A stretch of 64,000 nucleotides of DNA from Pyramidobacter sp. C12-8 (GTDB lineage Bacteria > Synergistota > Synergistia > Synergistales > Dethiosulfovibrionaceae), in assembly GCF_002007215.1 (NCBI RefSeq), contig NZ_MUHX01000003.1:62001-126000 (forward strand), given 5' to 3'. Below the pieces are notes generated by a model that was given only the letters and a program-made list of their open reading frames with translations, did not search any database and had not been told where the DNA came from. The translations under genes and the position numbers were made by a program. Shown one piece after another: positions 8,498 through 17,132 of the stretch. The first letter of the stretch is position 1; the number at the start of each line of letters is the position of its first letter.

Positions 8498-11400
8498 AGC
8501 TGCGGTTCAAGCGTCAGAAGTTCCAGGCCGACGCGGCCAAGGCGGTCGTCGACGTTTTTGCCGGACAGCCGTATCTCACGCCTTCATATCTGATGGATCG
8601 GGGCGTAAATTATCAGCGGAGCCTGACGGAGGAGGAAGATTACACAGGCTGGCGCAACGAGCGTATTGTGCCGGGGCTTTCCGACGATCGTATTTTGGAG
8701 CAGCTGAACAAGGTTCAGCGGACGAACGGGATCGCTCCTTCCCGAAAGCTGGAAGGACGCTACAATCTGACGGTCGAAATGGAAACGGGCGTCGGCAAAA
8801 CGTATACGTACATCAAGACGATGTACGAACTGAACAAGCATTACGGCTGGAGCAAGTTCATTGTCGTCGTTCCCAGCATTGCGATCCGCGAGGGCGTTTA
8901 CAAGTCTTTCGACGTGACGCAGGAACACTTCGCCGAGGAGTACGGCAGGAAGATCCGTTTCTTTATCTACAACTCCGCACAGCTCACTGAAATCGACCGT
9001 TTTGCCTCGGACAGCGCGATCAACGCCATGATCATCAATTCGCAGGCGTTTAACGCCAGGGGAAAGGACGCGCGGCGCATTTACATGAAGCTGGACGAGT
9101 TCCGCTCCCGCCGGCCGATCGACATTATCGCCAGGACCAACCCTATCCTGATCATTGACGAGCCGCAGTCCGTCGAGGGCAAGCAGACGAAGGAGCGGCT
9201 GAAGGAGTTCAATCCGCTTTTGACGCTGCGCTATTCTGCGACTCACAGGGCCGACAGCGTCTACAACATGGTGTATCGTCTGGACGCGATGGAAGCTTAC
9301 AACAAGCGCCTGGTCAAAAAAATCTCCGTCAAGGGCATCGCCGAGTCCGGTAGCACGGCGACGGACGGATACGTCTATCTGGAGAGCGTCAATCTGTCCA
9401 AGGCCGATCCGACCGCGACGATTCAATTCGACTGCAAAGGCGCGTCCGCCCTCCGAAAGGTGAGCCGAACGGTGGGGATCGGCTTCAATCTCTTCGACCA
9501 CTCCAACGGGATGGAAGAATACAGGGACGGTTACGTGGTGAAGGCGATCGACGGGCGGGACAATTCCGTGGAGTTTCTGAACGGGATCAGGCTGCGCGCG
9601 GGCGACGTGATCGGCGCGGTCGGCGACGACCAGATTCGCCGCATTCAGATCAGGGAAACGATTCTCTCGCACATCGAGCGCGAACGCCGGCTTTTCTGCA
9701 AGGGGATCAAGGTGCTCTCCCTGTTCTTTATCGACGAGGTCGCCAAATACAGGCAGTACGACGCAGCCGGGCAGGCGCGCAACGGCGTTTACGCGGACAT
9801 GTTCGAGGAAGAGTACCGCGACGTCGTCGGCGCCGTACAGCGCGAGATCGGCGACGAACAGTACGTGAAGTATCTGGATTCCATCTCCGCCTGCGAGACT
9901 CACGCCGGATATTTTTCCATCGACAAAAAGGGGCGCATGACCGACGGCAAACTCGGCAACAAGTCGGAAAAAACTTCCGACGACATCGACGCTTACGACC
10001 TGATCATGAAGAACAAGGAACTGCTGCTCGACCGGGATCCAAAACGGTCGCCGGTGCGTTTTATCTTTTCGCATTCGGCTTTGCGCGAAGGCTGGGACAA
10101 TCCCAACGTCTTCCAGATCTGCACGTTGAAGCAGAGCGGCAGCGACGTGCGCAAGCGTCAGGAAGTCGGACGGGGTCTGCGCCTGTGCGTCGATCAGGAT
10201 GGGGAGCGCATGGATACGAACGCGCTCGGCGACGACGTTCACAACGTCAACGTGCTGACGGTCATCGCCAGCGAAAGCTACGACCGTTTCGCCAAAGGGC
10301 TGCAGAACGAACTTGCCGAGGCGGTCGCCGACCGACCGCAGGCAGTCGCGCCCGAACTGTTCAAGGGGCGGGTTCTGAGGGACGCCGACGGCAACGAGCA
10401 GATCGTGGACGGCGAGACGGCTCAGGCAATTTATTTCGATATGATCAAGAACGGCTACGTCGACAAGAGAGGGGCGCTGACCGACACATATTATCGGGAC
10501 AGGGCCAACGGAGAAGTGAAAGTCGCCGAAGAAGCGGCGGACTGCGCCGAATCGGTGATCGCCATCGTGGATTCCATCTACGACGCCAGGCGGATGCAGC
10601 CTGAAAACGCCCGCGACATAAACGTGGAGCTGCGCGTCGATCAGGAAAAACTGGCCATGCCGGAGTTCAAAGAACTTTGGAAGCGTATCAGCCCCAAATC
10701 CGCGTATGCCGTGGACTTCAATACGGACGAGCTGACGAAAAAATCGATCGACGCGCTGAACCGAAAATTGCGCGTGGCGAAAATATACTTCAAGGTCGAG
10801 AGCGGTTCTCTGACGGAAATCACGTCGAAAGAAGACTTGAAGAGCGGCGGCGCTTTTATCAGGGACGCTTCGGCCGTGTATGACGCTGGCAGGAGAATCG
10901 CCGTGAACGGCCGCGTGAAATACGATCTCGTCGGCAAGCTGGTGGAGGAAACCGGCCTGACCCGCAGAGCGATCGTAGAAATCCTTGCCGGCATCGAGAA
11001 AACCGTCTTCGATCAGTTCAGGGAAAACCCGGAGGAATTCATCATCAAGGCGGGGACTCTCATCAACGAAGAGAAGGCGACGGTCATCATTCAGCATATC
11101 GCGTACAACTTGTTGAACGACCGTTACGAAACCGACATCTTTACCGATCCGACCATCAAAGGCCGCTTGGGCGTCAACGCGATGAAGACTCGGAAGCATC
11201 TTTACGATCACATCGTCTACGACTCTTCCAACGAGCAAAAATTTGCCGAAGCGCTCGATACAAGCGGAGAAGTTGCAGTCTACGTTAAACTGCCGGACGG
11301 TTTTTACATTTCCACCCCGGTGGGGCGCTACAATCCCGACTGGGCGATCGCGTTCTATGAAGGCAACGTCAAGCACGTCTACTTCGTCGCGGAGACGAAG

Positions 11401-11547
11401 GGCTCCATGTCATCGATGCAGCTGAGACTGATCGAAGAATCAAAAATCCACTGCGCGCGGGAACATTTCAAGGCGATTAGCAGCGACAGCGTTATCTATG
11501 ACGTCGTAGACAGCTATCAGTCTTTGCTGGATAAGGTCATGAGATGA
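8494..11547 (+). CDS. res: Type III restriction enzyme Res subunit
   Basis: A 1017-residue helicase-nuclease. Walker A METGVGKT is at 96-103, the DEAD-like box IIDEPQS near 221-226, and SATH near 250; a second RecA lobe includes FSHSALREGWDNPNVFQIC and EVGRGLRL. The C-terminal endonuclease has PDW (D949) and AETKGS (E967-x-K969), a PD-(D/E)xK site. Res forms a complex with Mod, moves along DNA after ATP hydrolysis and cuts near the recognition site. Start chosen at ATG 8494, overlapping the previous stop, with GGCGAGGA upstream. It ends the cassette; no obvious terminator follows. Confidence 0.92.
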   Translation: MKLRFKRQKFQADAAKAVVDVFAGQPYLTPSYLMDRGVNYQRSLTEEEDYTGWRNERIVPGLSDDRILEQLNKVQRTNGIAPSRKLEGRYNLTVEMETGVGKTYTYIKTMYELNKHYGWSKFIVVVPSIAIREGVYKSFDVTQEHFAEEYGRKIRFFIYNSAQLTEIDRFASDSAINAMIINSQAFNARGKDARRIYMKLDEFRSRRPIDIIARTNPILIIDEPQSVEGKQTKERLKEFNPLLTLRYSATHRADSVYNMVYRLDAMEAYNKRLVKKISVKGIAESGSTATDGYVYLESVNLSKADPTATIQFDCKGASALRKVSRTVGIGFNLFDHSNGMEEYRDGYVVKAIDGRDNSVEFLNGIRLRAGDVIGAVGDDQIRRIQIRETILSHIERERRLFCKGIKVLSLFFIDEVAKYRQYDAAGQARNGVYADMFEEEYRDVVGAVQREIGDEQYVKYLDSISACETHAGYFSIDKKGRMTDGKLGNKSEKTSDDIDAYDLIMKNKELLLDRDPKRSPVRFIFSHSALREGWDNPNVFQICTLKQSGSDVRKRQEVGRGLRLCVDQDGERMDTNALGDDVHNVNVLTVIASESYDRFAKGLQNELAEAVADRPQAVAPELFKGRVLRDADGNEQIVDGETAQAIYFDMIKNGYVDKRGALTDTYYRDRANGEVKVAEEAADCAESVIAIVDSIYDARRMQPENARDINVELRVDQEKLAMPEFKELWKRISPKSAYAVDFNTDELTKKSIDALNRKLRVAKIYFKVESGSLTEITSKEDLKSGGAFIRDASAVYDAGRRIAVNGRVKYDLVGKLVEETGLTRRAIVEILAGIEKTVFDQFRENPEEFIIKAGTLINEEKATVIIQHIAYNLLNDRYETDIFTDPTIKGRLGVNAMKTRKHLYDHIVYDSSNEQKFAEALDTSGEVAVYVKLPDGFYISTPVGRYNPDWAIAFYEGNVKHVYFVAETKGSMSSMQLRLIEESKIHCAREHFKAISSDSVIYDVVDSYQSLLDKVMR

Positions 11548-11765
11548 GAAATACCGGCGGACGGCGAAAAGCTCCGCAAGCGCGGAAATTTCCATTGGGC
11601 AGAGCGCCCCGTTCCCAAAATAGTTTTCGTAACTTCGTTGAAATATGGATTCAGAGTCGGCGGCAATATGATAAACTGTCGTTCAGCGGCTGAAACGCAG
11701 CGGCTTTTTCTATTGGAGGCGGCCGCGGCGAAAGCTGGAATTTTTAGAGACGGACGGTGAATGGA

Positions 11766-13583
11766 ATGGCTTTGTCGGACACATTGCGCGGTTTGTGGCG
11801 TTGGTTTCTGGACGACGCCGGGCTTCTGGAGCCGGAGAATGGCGGCGAAGACGCGATGCCGGTTGGCGACGATACGCTCTTTGCCGCGCTCGTGGCGGCG
11901 GCGGAAGCGCAGAATGCCACGCTGCCAGCAGGAGACGAAACGCTTTTCGCCGCGCTGGTCGCAGCTGCGGAGGCGAAAAGAAACGAGCGCCCCGCAAGCG
12001 ACGATACGTTTTTCGCCGCGCTGAACGCGGCGGCAGAACTGGAGAGACCGCGCCGCGCGCTCTCCGGGGAAGGAGCGGCGAATGACCTGCCGACTTTGCC
12101 TGAAGAGCTGCCGGACGACCTTGACGGCTTCGCGGCGCCAGCCGTGTGTAAAAGAGGTGATGAAGCGGTTCAAGCGACGGTCATGCTGCCCGCGATGGCG
12201 GAAAATATCGCCGCGGGAGTTCCGGGGCAAGAAGGTACCGACGAGGATCTCGAGACGGCGGCAGCCGCGCCGCGAACCAAAGCTTCCGTCGCGACCAAGG
12301 AAGAGGAAGGCGGCGTTCTCTCCGTCGACGAGCCGCTTCTTTTCCAGTCCGCAGCGGATGATCTCCCGCGGGACGGTGCCGGCTTTTCGAAACCCGACGC
12401 GCGGGGCGCGGAAGGGGAGGAGCTTTTTGCCACCGCCGGCAAGGACGAAACGTTACAGGAGACCCGTGGGCGCCATATGTCGCCGCTCGGGCAGCTTGAC
12501 GGCGAGGAAACGATGAACGAAGAAACCGCTCATGACGGCATTCTGACGGGTATTGGCGAGACACCGTGCGGTCAGGTCGCCGTCAGCGATTCGGCGTGCA
12601 TCGTCCCCGGAGTCGAGCCGCAAGGCGAAGAAAAGGGCATACCCGCGAATATTTCCGCTTCCAGCGCCGAAGTGCGTGGGGCAAGCGATGGCCTCTGGGC
12701 TGCCGAGGCGGCGGAAGAGGCTGACACGCCTCTGGAGCCGCAGCCCGCCGACATTCGCCCGCAGTTGTCCGAGCCGGCGGCATCAACGCCCTTCCGTCAG
12801 AAGCGTATCGTCGTTTCGCTGCTCAAAGGGGGCGTCGGCAAGACGACGATCACCTGCTTTCTGGGCACCGCGATCGAGAAAATCTGGGATGAATACGGTT
12901 CCGAGCGGCGTCTGCTGGTCGTCGACACCGACCCGCAGGGGTCGAGTACCGATTTCTTCCTGCGCGACAAGAAGCCGGAGGAAGCGCGGACGCTGCGCGC
13001 GCTTTTCGAACCGTATCCTTTTCCGGGCGCGGCGAAAACGCTGTTCCACCCGACACGCTACCGCCATATCGACCTGCTGCCGGCGCATATATCCGTTTCC
13101 GACGTCATTCCTTCGCCCGAGGGCGATCGGGAGGCCCGTTTGGCGCAGTATCTGGCCGCGGCGGCCGACGATTATTCGCTGATCCTGATCGACACGCCGC
13201 CTTCCGATACGCTGGCGTTGAGAAACGCGCTGATGGCCGGATCGGGCGTTTTCGTCCCCATCGATCCCAGCCGTCAGGCCATCGCGACGCTGCCCCAGTT
13301 TATCAGCACATTTAGCCGTTACAGCCAGTACAACGCGCAGCTGAAACTTTACGGCGTCATCTTCTCGCGCTACGACAGGCGCCGCGCGCTCGACCGCGAT
13401 ATCCGCGACGCCGTTTCCAAACAGCTCGGTCAGAGCGGCATCCGCTGCCGCGAGGCGCCTAACCGCTCGGCGATCTCAAACTGCTATAACAGCTATCTCG
13501 GCTTCGAAGGACTCGATCCCGCTAAAGACAAGGACGCTTACGACTTTTTCCGCGATCTGGCGCTTCAGGTCCTGATCGCCTGA
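11766..13583 (+). CDS. ParA-type ATPase with long acidic repeat-bearing N-terminal extension
   Basis: The C-terminal 260 residues form a ParA/MinD-type ATPase: IVVSLLKGGVGKTTITCFLG (deviant Walker A, near residue 354), LLVVDTDPQGSSTDFF, and YSLILIDTPPSDTLALRNAL. Such proteins use ATP-driven dimerisation on DNA to move plasmids or chromosomes. Unlike ordinary ParA (about 260 residues), this one has about 350 preceding residues that are acidic, Ala-rich and low in complexity, with three tandem 22-residue repeats near residues 34-95 (core DDTLFAALVAAAEA). The start could be GTG 11757 or ATG 11766; neither has a strong ribosome site. The adjacent small wHTH gene is its likely DNA-binding partner (inference). 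No replication gene is visible nearby. Confidence 0.75.
   Translation: MALSDTLRGLWRWFLDDAGLLEPENGGEDAMPVGDDTLFAALVAAAEAQNATLPAGDETLFAALVAAAEAKRNERPASDDTFFAALNAAAELERPRRALSGEGAANDLPTLPEELPDDLDGFAAPAVCKRGDEAVQATVMLPAMAENIAAGVPGQEGTDEDLETAAAAPRTKASVATKEEEGGVLSVDEPLLFQSAADDLPRDGAGFSKPDARGAEGEELFATAGKDETLQETRGRHMSPLGQLDGEETMNEETAHDGILTGIGETPCGQVAVSDSACIVPGVEPQGEEKGIPANISASSAEVRGASDGLWAAEAAEEADTPLEPQPADIRPQLSEPAASTPFRQKRIVVSLLKGGVGKTTITCFLGTAIEKIWDEYGSERRLLVVDTDPQGSSTDFFLRDKKPEEARTLRALFEPYPFPGAAKTLFHPTRYRHIDLLPAHISVSDVIPSPEGDREARLAQYLAAAADDYSLILIDTPPSDTLALRNALMAGSGVFVPIDPSRQAIATLPQFISTFSRYSQYNAQLKLYGVIFSRYDRRRALDRDIRDAVSKQLGQSGIRCREAPNRSAISNCYNSYLGFEGLDPAKDKDAYDFFRDLALQVLIA
11865..12056 (+). repeat. 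Three tandem 66-bp coding repeats in the parA-like gene
   Basis: Units begin at 11865, 11931 and 11997, an exact 66-bp period, each encoding (G/S)D(D/E)T(L/F)FAAL(V/N)AAAE. The third unit is shortened. Codons differ between units more than residues do, so the repeat appears kept at protein level. Confidence 0.8.
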
Positions 13584-13605
13584 GGCAGAGGAGGAGCGAT
13601 TTTTA

Positions 13606-14028
13606 ATGGCAAAAAGCACGGATGAAAATTTTTTGGGCGCTGAGATCACTGACGCTCTGAATCTTTTGGGAAAAATCGTCCAAGGCGCTCCCGACGCGCC
13701 GCACCCTCCCGAGCCGACGCCTGCCCCCGTTCCTGCCGCGGCCGACGACGAGCCGTTGCTCGTATGGTACCGCGCCATGAAGCCGCGCACGATGTGCAGA
13801 CTGCTGTGGATGGTGCTGCTGCAATGGCAGGCGCGGCGCAGCGGCGGACGGATCCATTTCGAAGAATTCGCGGCGCTGCTTGGAGTGAAGAAGGAGAAGG
13901 TCGCCCAAGCGCTGCGCGACCTGAGCAAGCTCGGCTGGATCGAGATCACGGCTACGGAAACGGGACCGCGGCGGCGCATCATCAGCCGCACCGTCGCCGT
14001 CAAGACGTCGCGGCAGGAGCTCTCGTGA
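13606..14028 (+). CDS. Small winged-helix protein, likely ParA partner
   Basis: A 140-residue protein. Residues 1-45 are a flexible, Pro/Ala-rich arm that could stimulate the ATPase. Residues about 55-125 look like a winged helix: a helix with MCRLLWMVLLQWQARRSGG, then FEEFAALLGVKKEKVAQALRDLSKLGWIEI (helix-turn-helix), and a basic wing GPRRRIISRTVAVK. It starts 22 bp after the ATPase stop with GAGGAGG upstream, so it is surely in the same operon. By analogy with plasmid partition pairs, it would bind a centromere-like repeat; the iterons at 14211-14250 are a candidate. I recognise no named family. Confidence 0.65.
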   Translation: MAKSTDENFLGAEITDALNLLGKIVQGAPDAPHPPEPTPAPVPAAADDEPLLVWYRAMKPRTMCRLLWMVLLQWQARRSGGRIHFEEFAALLGVKKEKVAQALRDLSKLGWIEITATETGPRRRIISRTVAVKTSRQELS

Positions 14029-14200
14029 ATCACGCGTTTTTGCACGAGCGTTGAATGGCGAAAACGCGAGATTTCGTGAGCTTTCCTGTTTGTGTACAGA
14101 GCCTCTCTTTTTTTGCAAGCGCTTACTGCAGCTCCCCTCGTGTTTTTTCAGACCGGCAAGGACCCAACGGCAAATTTGCTTTCCACCCCGATTTTTGCGA

Positions 14201-14260
14201 TTGAATCGTCCCTATCCTTTCCTATTCAAGGCTATCGGGTCCTATCGCATTTGAATCTAT
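14201..14260 (+). promoter_or_regulatory. 10-bp-period iteron array upstream of the MATE promoter
   Basis: CCTATC, CCTATT, GCTATC and CCTATC begin at exactly 14211, 14221, 14231 and 14241, one helical turn apart, framed by TTGAATC at 14201 and 14251. The second TTGAAT is also the -35 of the following promoter. It could be an operator, or a centromere for the neighbouring ParA/wHTH pair. The rest of the gap 14029-14200 shows nothing recognisable. Confidence 0.6.
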
Positions 14261-14278
14261 TCGATTTTCATATATAAT
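14251..14278 (+). promoter_or_regulatory. Promoter of the MATE exporter gene
   Basis: TTGAAT (14251-14256), 16-bp spacer, TATAAT (14273-14278), about 125 bp upstream of the MATE start. It overlaps the iteron array, so a protein bound there would probably affect it. Confidence 0.6.
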
Positions 14279-14401
14279 GTAATCATGCGCATGAGGAATT
14301 CCATGAGGAATTTCCACACTCCACTTGAGAAGGAAAAAGTGAATGTAGACAAAAATTTTGTCCCGCGTTCGTGTCTGAATTCGAAATGAGGTTGATTTAT
14401 C

Positions 14402-15796
14402 ATGACTCAGACTTCCACGTTGACCAGCATGAGTCAGGGCTCCGTCGCCCGTTTGCTCTTCCGGTTTTCTGCGCCTGCCACGCTTGGCCTTGTGGCCAAC
14501 GCCTTTTACAACATCGTCGACCGTCTCTTCATCGGCCGTTTCACCGGCGCCGACGGTCTTGGCGCCGTCGGACTGACGTTTCCGCTGACGGTTTTCGTGA
14601 TCGCCGTCGGCTCGCTCGTCGGCGTCGGCGCCGCATCGCAGATGTCGCGCCTGCTCGGCGAGGGACGGCGTCGGGATGCCGAAACGGTCCTCGGTAACGC
14701 CGCGGCGGTCATGACGCTGTTCGCCGCGCTTTTCACGGCCGCGGGGCTGTTCTGCCTCGACGGGCTGGTGAAAGCGTTCGGCGCCTCGCCCCATCTGGCG
14801 CCGCAGACTCGCATTTACACGGAAATTTTGTTCTGGGGAATGCCCTTCAACCTGTTGGGATTCTCGCTGAACTATCTGATCCGCGCCGAGGGGCACCCCC
14901 GTTACGCCATGTGGACGCTGTGCGTCGGCGCGGGCATGAACGTGTTCCTGGACTGGCTCTTCATTGCGCGCATGCGCATGGGCATCGCCGGGGCGGCGCT
15001 GGGGACGTCGCTGGCCCAGATCGCCTCGTTCGTCTGGGTGGCGCTGTTTTATCTCAAGGGCGCGGGATCGCTGCGGATCAGCGCCGCGTCGCTGAAACCC
15101 AATGGGGACATCGTCAGGGAGATGCTCCTTGTGGGCGCCTCTCCCTTTTTAATGGAGCTCTTTTACACGGTCAGCATGATGCTCTTCAACAACGTTGTCA
15201 ACGATCTCGGCGGCGATCTGGCCATTTCGGCCGTGGGCATCTTCTTTTGCTTGGACAACCTGATCTATCTGCCCGTGTTCGGCGTCGGCGAAGGGCTTCA
15301 GCCCATTGTCGGCTACAACTACGGCGCCCAGCGGTCGGACCGCGTCAAACGCACGATTTTATGCGCGCTTGCCGTCAGCTCCGTCTATTTCGCGATTTCG
15401 TTCATCGGCGCCGAGTCTCTTACGCGCGCCATGGTCACGCTCTTCGCGGCCGACGACGAGGCCTTGATCCGCCTCACGGTGCGGGCCATGCGCATCGGCT
15501 ATCTTGGCATGCCTTTTGCGGCGGCAGGCATCGTCGCCTCGAACGCGTTTCTCGCCGTGGGACGTTCGGGCGTGAGTCTGTTCCTCAACTTCTGCCGCCA
15601 GGGGTTCCTTTTCCTGCCGGCGCTGTTGGTTCTGCCGCAGCTGATGGGCCTTGACGGCGCGTGGAGCTGTTTCATCGTCGTCGATGTCGGAGGCGGGCTG
15701 ATCGGCGCCATTCTGCTGTGGTATTTCTGGGAGAGCTTCAACGGCGGCGATCGCGACCTTCTCGGCACTCAGCTCGAAATCGCGTTCAATAAGTAG
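14402..15796 (+). CDS. MATE-family efflux transporter
   Basis: A 464-residue inner-membrane protein with about 12 hydrophobic segments and the two-fold repeated architecture of MATE exporters. The first repeat has LLFRFSAPATLGLVANAFYNIVDRLFIGRFTGADGLGAVGLTFP; the second has PFLMELFYTVSMMLFNNVV and GVGEGLQPIVGYNYGAQR. These proteins exchange Na+ or H+ for cationic drugs or metabolites, and this one is closest in layout to the MepA/NorM-like branch. ATG at 14402 with GAGGT upstream. It is a single-gene unit with its own promoter and terminator. Substrate cannot be told from sequence. Confidence 0.9.
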   Translation: MTQTSTLTSMSQGSVARLLFRFSAPATLGLVANAFYNIVDRLFIGRFTGADGLGAVGLTFPLTVFVIAVGSLVGVGAASQMSRLLGEGRRRDAETVLGNAAAVMTLFAALFTAAGLFCLDGLVKAFGASPHLAPQTRIYTEILFWGMPFNLLGFSLNYLIRAEGHPRYAMWTLCVGAGMNVFLDWLFIARMRMGIAGAALGTSLAQIASFVWVALFYLKGAGSLRISAASLKPNGDIVREMLLVGASPFLMELFYTVSMMLFNNVVNDLGGDLAISAVGIFFCLDNLIYLPVFGVGEGLQPIVGYNYGAQRSDRVKRTILCALAVSSVYFAISFIGAESLTRAMVTLFAADDEALIRLTVRAMRIGYLGMPFAAAGIVASNAFLAVGRSGVSLFLNFCRQGFLFLPALLVLPQLMGLDGAWSCFIVVDVGGGLIGAILLWYFWESFNGGDRDLLGTQLEIAFNK

Positions 15797-15851
15797 CGCG
15801 GAGGGGGCCTGCGGCTCTCGCATGTAGAAAACGCAGTTCATACAAACAAAG

Positions 15852-15885
15852 GGCGTGACGTTCGTTCGAGCGTCACGCCTTTTTT
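15852..15885 (+). terminator. Rho-independent terminator after the MATE gene
   Basis: GGCGTGACG (15852-15860) pairs with CGTCACGCC (15871-15879) and is followed by TTTTTT. Confidence 0.85.
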
Positions 15886-15946
15886 CGTCGGGAGTGCCTG
15901 CGCGGACCGCGAATCGTTTCTGCCGATTCCCGCGCCCTGATCCCGC

Positions 15947-15980
15947 TTTTCAATGATGCCTTTTTATTGGAAATCAGTAC
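15947..15980 (+). repeat. 34-bp dispersed palindromic repeat, copy 1
   Basis: Begins TTTTCAATGATGCC and contains imperfect arms TTTTCAATGA/TTATTGGAAA followed by TCAGTA. Near-identical copies lie at 19508-19541 (minus) and 55524-55557 (plus). It is non-coding, between two terminators. Confidence 0.65.
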
Positions 15981-16028
15981 GATATTCTGCGCAGGAAACG
16001 CTGCAACGGCATCGGGACGACGCGCGCA

Positions 16029-16065
16029 TACAAAAAAGCCGCCTCCCTCAGCGGGAAACGGCTTT
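16029..16065 (-). terminator. Terminator of the aquaporin gene
   Basis: On the minus strand GCCGTTTCCC pairs with GGGAGGCGGC (two G-T pairs) and is followed by TTTTTT, about 25 bases after the stop codon. Confidence 0.7.
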
Positions 16066-16087
16066 TCTTTGGGACGGAGCAAAAGAA

Positions 16088-16747
16088 CTATTCGGTCTCG
16101 GGCTCGATCGCCTTCCAGACGATCGCGGCGACGACCGCGCCGGCCAGAGGCGCGGCGATGAAGACCCAGAGGTCTGCCATGGCGGCTCCCTTGGCGAAGA
16201 AGGCGGGGCCGAAGCTGCGGGCGGGATTGACGCTGGTGCCCGTGAAGTGGATGCCGAAAATGTGGATCAGAATCAGCGTCAGGCCGATGGCGAGGCCGGC
16301 GAACTTGTTGTGGCCAGACTTGGAGGTGACGCCGAGAATCGTCAGCACGAACGTGGCGGTGAGCACGCCCTCGACGGCGAAGCTCTTCACCACGTCGCCG
16401 CCATACAGCGCGTTGGCGCCGAAGCCGCTGTCCCAGCCGCAGAGGTAGCCGAGCAGAGCCGCACCGGCCGTGGCGCCGGCGAACTGGGCGATCACGTAGC
16501 CGATAAAGTCGCCGAAGCTCATGCCGCCGGTCAGCAGCACGCCCAGCGAGACGGCGGGATTGACGTGGCAGCCGGAAACGTTGCCGATGGAATAGGCCAT
16601 GGCGACGATCGCCAGGCCGAACGCCAGCGCCGTGCCCAGATAGGCGGCGTTGACCTGCGCGCCGTTGCAGCCCAGCACGACGGCCGTGCCGCAGCCGAAG
16701 AGCACGAGCACAAAGGTGCCGACAAATTCAGCGAGATACTTCTTCAT
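16088..16747 (-). CDS. aqpZ: Aquaporin (AqpZ-like)
   Basis: A 219-residue, six-helix inner-membrane channel with the two half-helix motifs NPA at 63-65 and 174-176. Selectivity-filter residues Phe43, His162, Thr171 and Arg177 match the narrow, water-specific pattern of AqpZ rather than the wider glycerol facilitators (family knowledge). ATG at 16747 follows GAAAGGAAG. It is a monocistronic gene with its own terminator. Water permeation in osmotic adjustment is the expected role. Confidence 0.9.
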   Translation of the reverse strand: MKKYLAEFVGTFVLVLFGCGTAVVLGCNGAQVNAAYLGTALAFGLAIVAMAYSIGNVSGCHVNPAVSLGVLLTGGMSFGDFIGYVIAQFAGATAGAALLGYLCGWDSGFGANALYGGDVVKSFAVEGVLTATFVLTILGVTSKSGHNKFAGLAIGLTLILIHIFGIHFTGTSVNPARSFGPAFFAKGAAMADLWVFIAAPLAGAVVAAIVWKAIEPETE

Positions 16748-17062
16748 TCTTTTTGACTTCCTTTCAACATAGAAGAAATTTACAGCGCCCGTATTATATC
16801 CGAGTTTTTCGGTCTCGGCAAATCCGCATAAGTTTTTCTATTTATGTAATCGGGAAACGCGGAGGGTTTTTCAAAGCGCCGTCCGGCGCCGGACGGGCTT
16901 GTCCAAAACGTCTCCGCCGAGCTTGGCCGCGGCGGCCGTCAGGCAGGCGAAAAGCCGTTCGCGGTCGTGGGGCAGCCGTCCGCGCCTCGCGGGCAGCGCG
17001 GTTGGATCTCCGCAAGGTCTTTGCGCGCCTGCGCCGGAGCGCGCCGTGAAACGGCGTGCGGA

Positions 17063-17080
17063 ATGTTCCACGTGGAACAT
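17063..17080. promoter_or_regulatory. parS: parS centromere site 1
   Basis: A perfect TGTTCCACGTGGAACA at 17064-17079, within a 20-bp palindrome. It matches the conserved bacterial ParB-binding sequence and lies in the non-coding gap between aquaporin and the binding-protein gene. The rest of that 385-bp gap is GC-rich and I see no gene in it. Confidence 0.85.
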
Positions 17081-17132
17081 TGACGACGGGCATATACCGC
17101 GCGCTCTTCTTCGCATCGGAAAGGAACCGGAG

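Noticed and set aside
11637-11672. Promoter for the parA-like gene (TTGAAA and TATGAT)
   Set aside because: The spacer is 23 bp, too long for a standard promoter, so it was not listed.
16842-17116. Small minus-strand frames starting over parS site 1 (MFHVEHS...)
   Set aside because: The start is simply the parS palindrome read as codons. The rest is Arg-rich, with no ribosome site or homology that I recognise.
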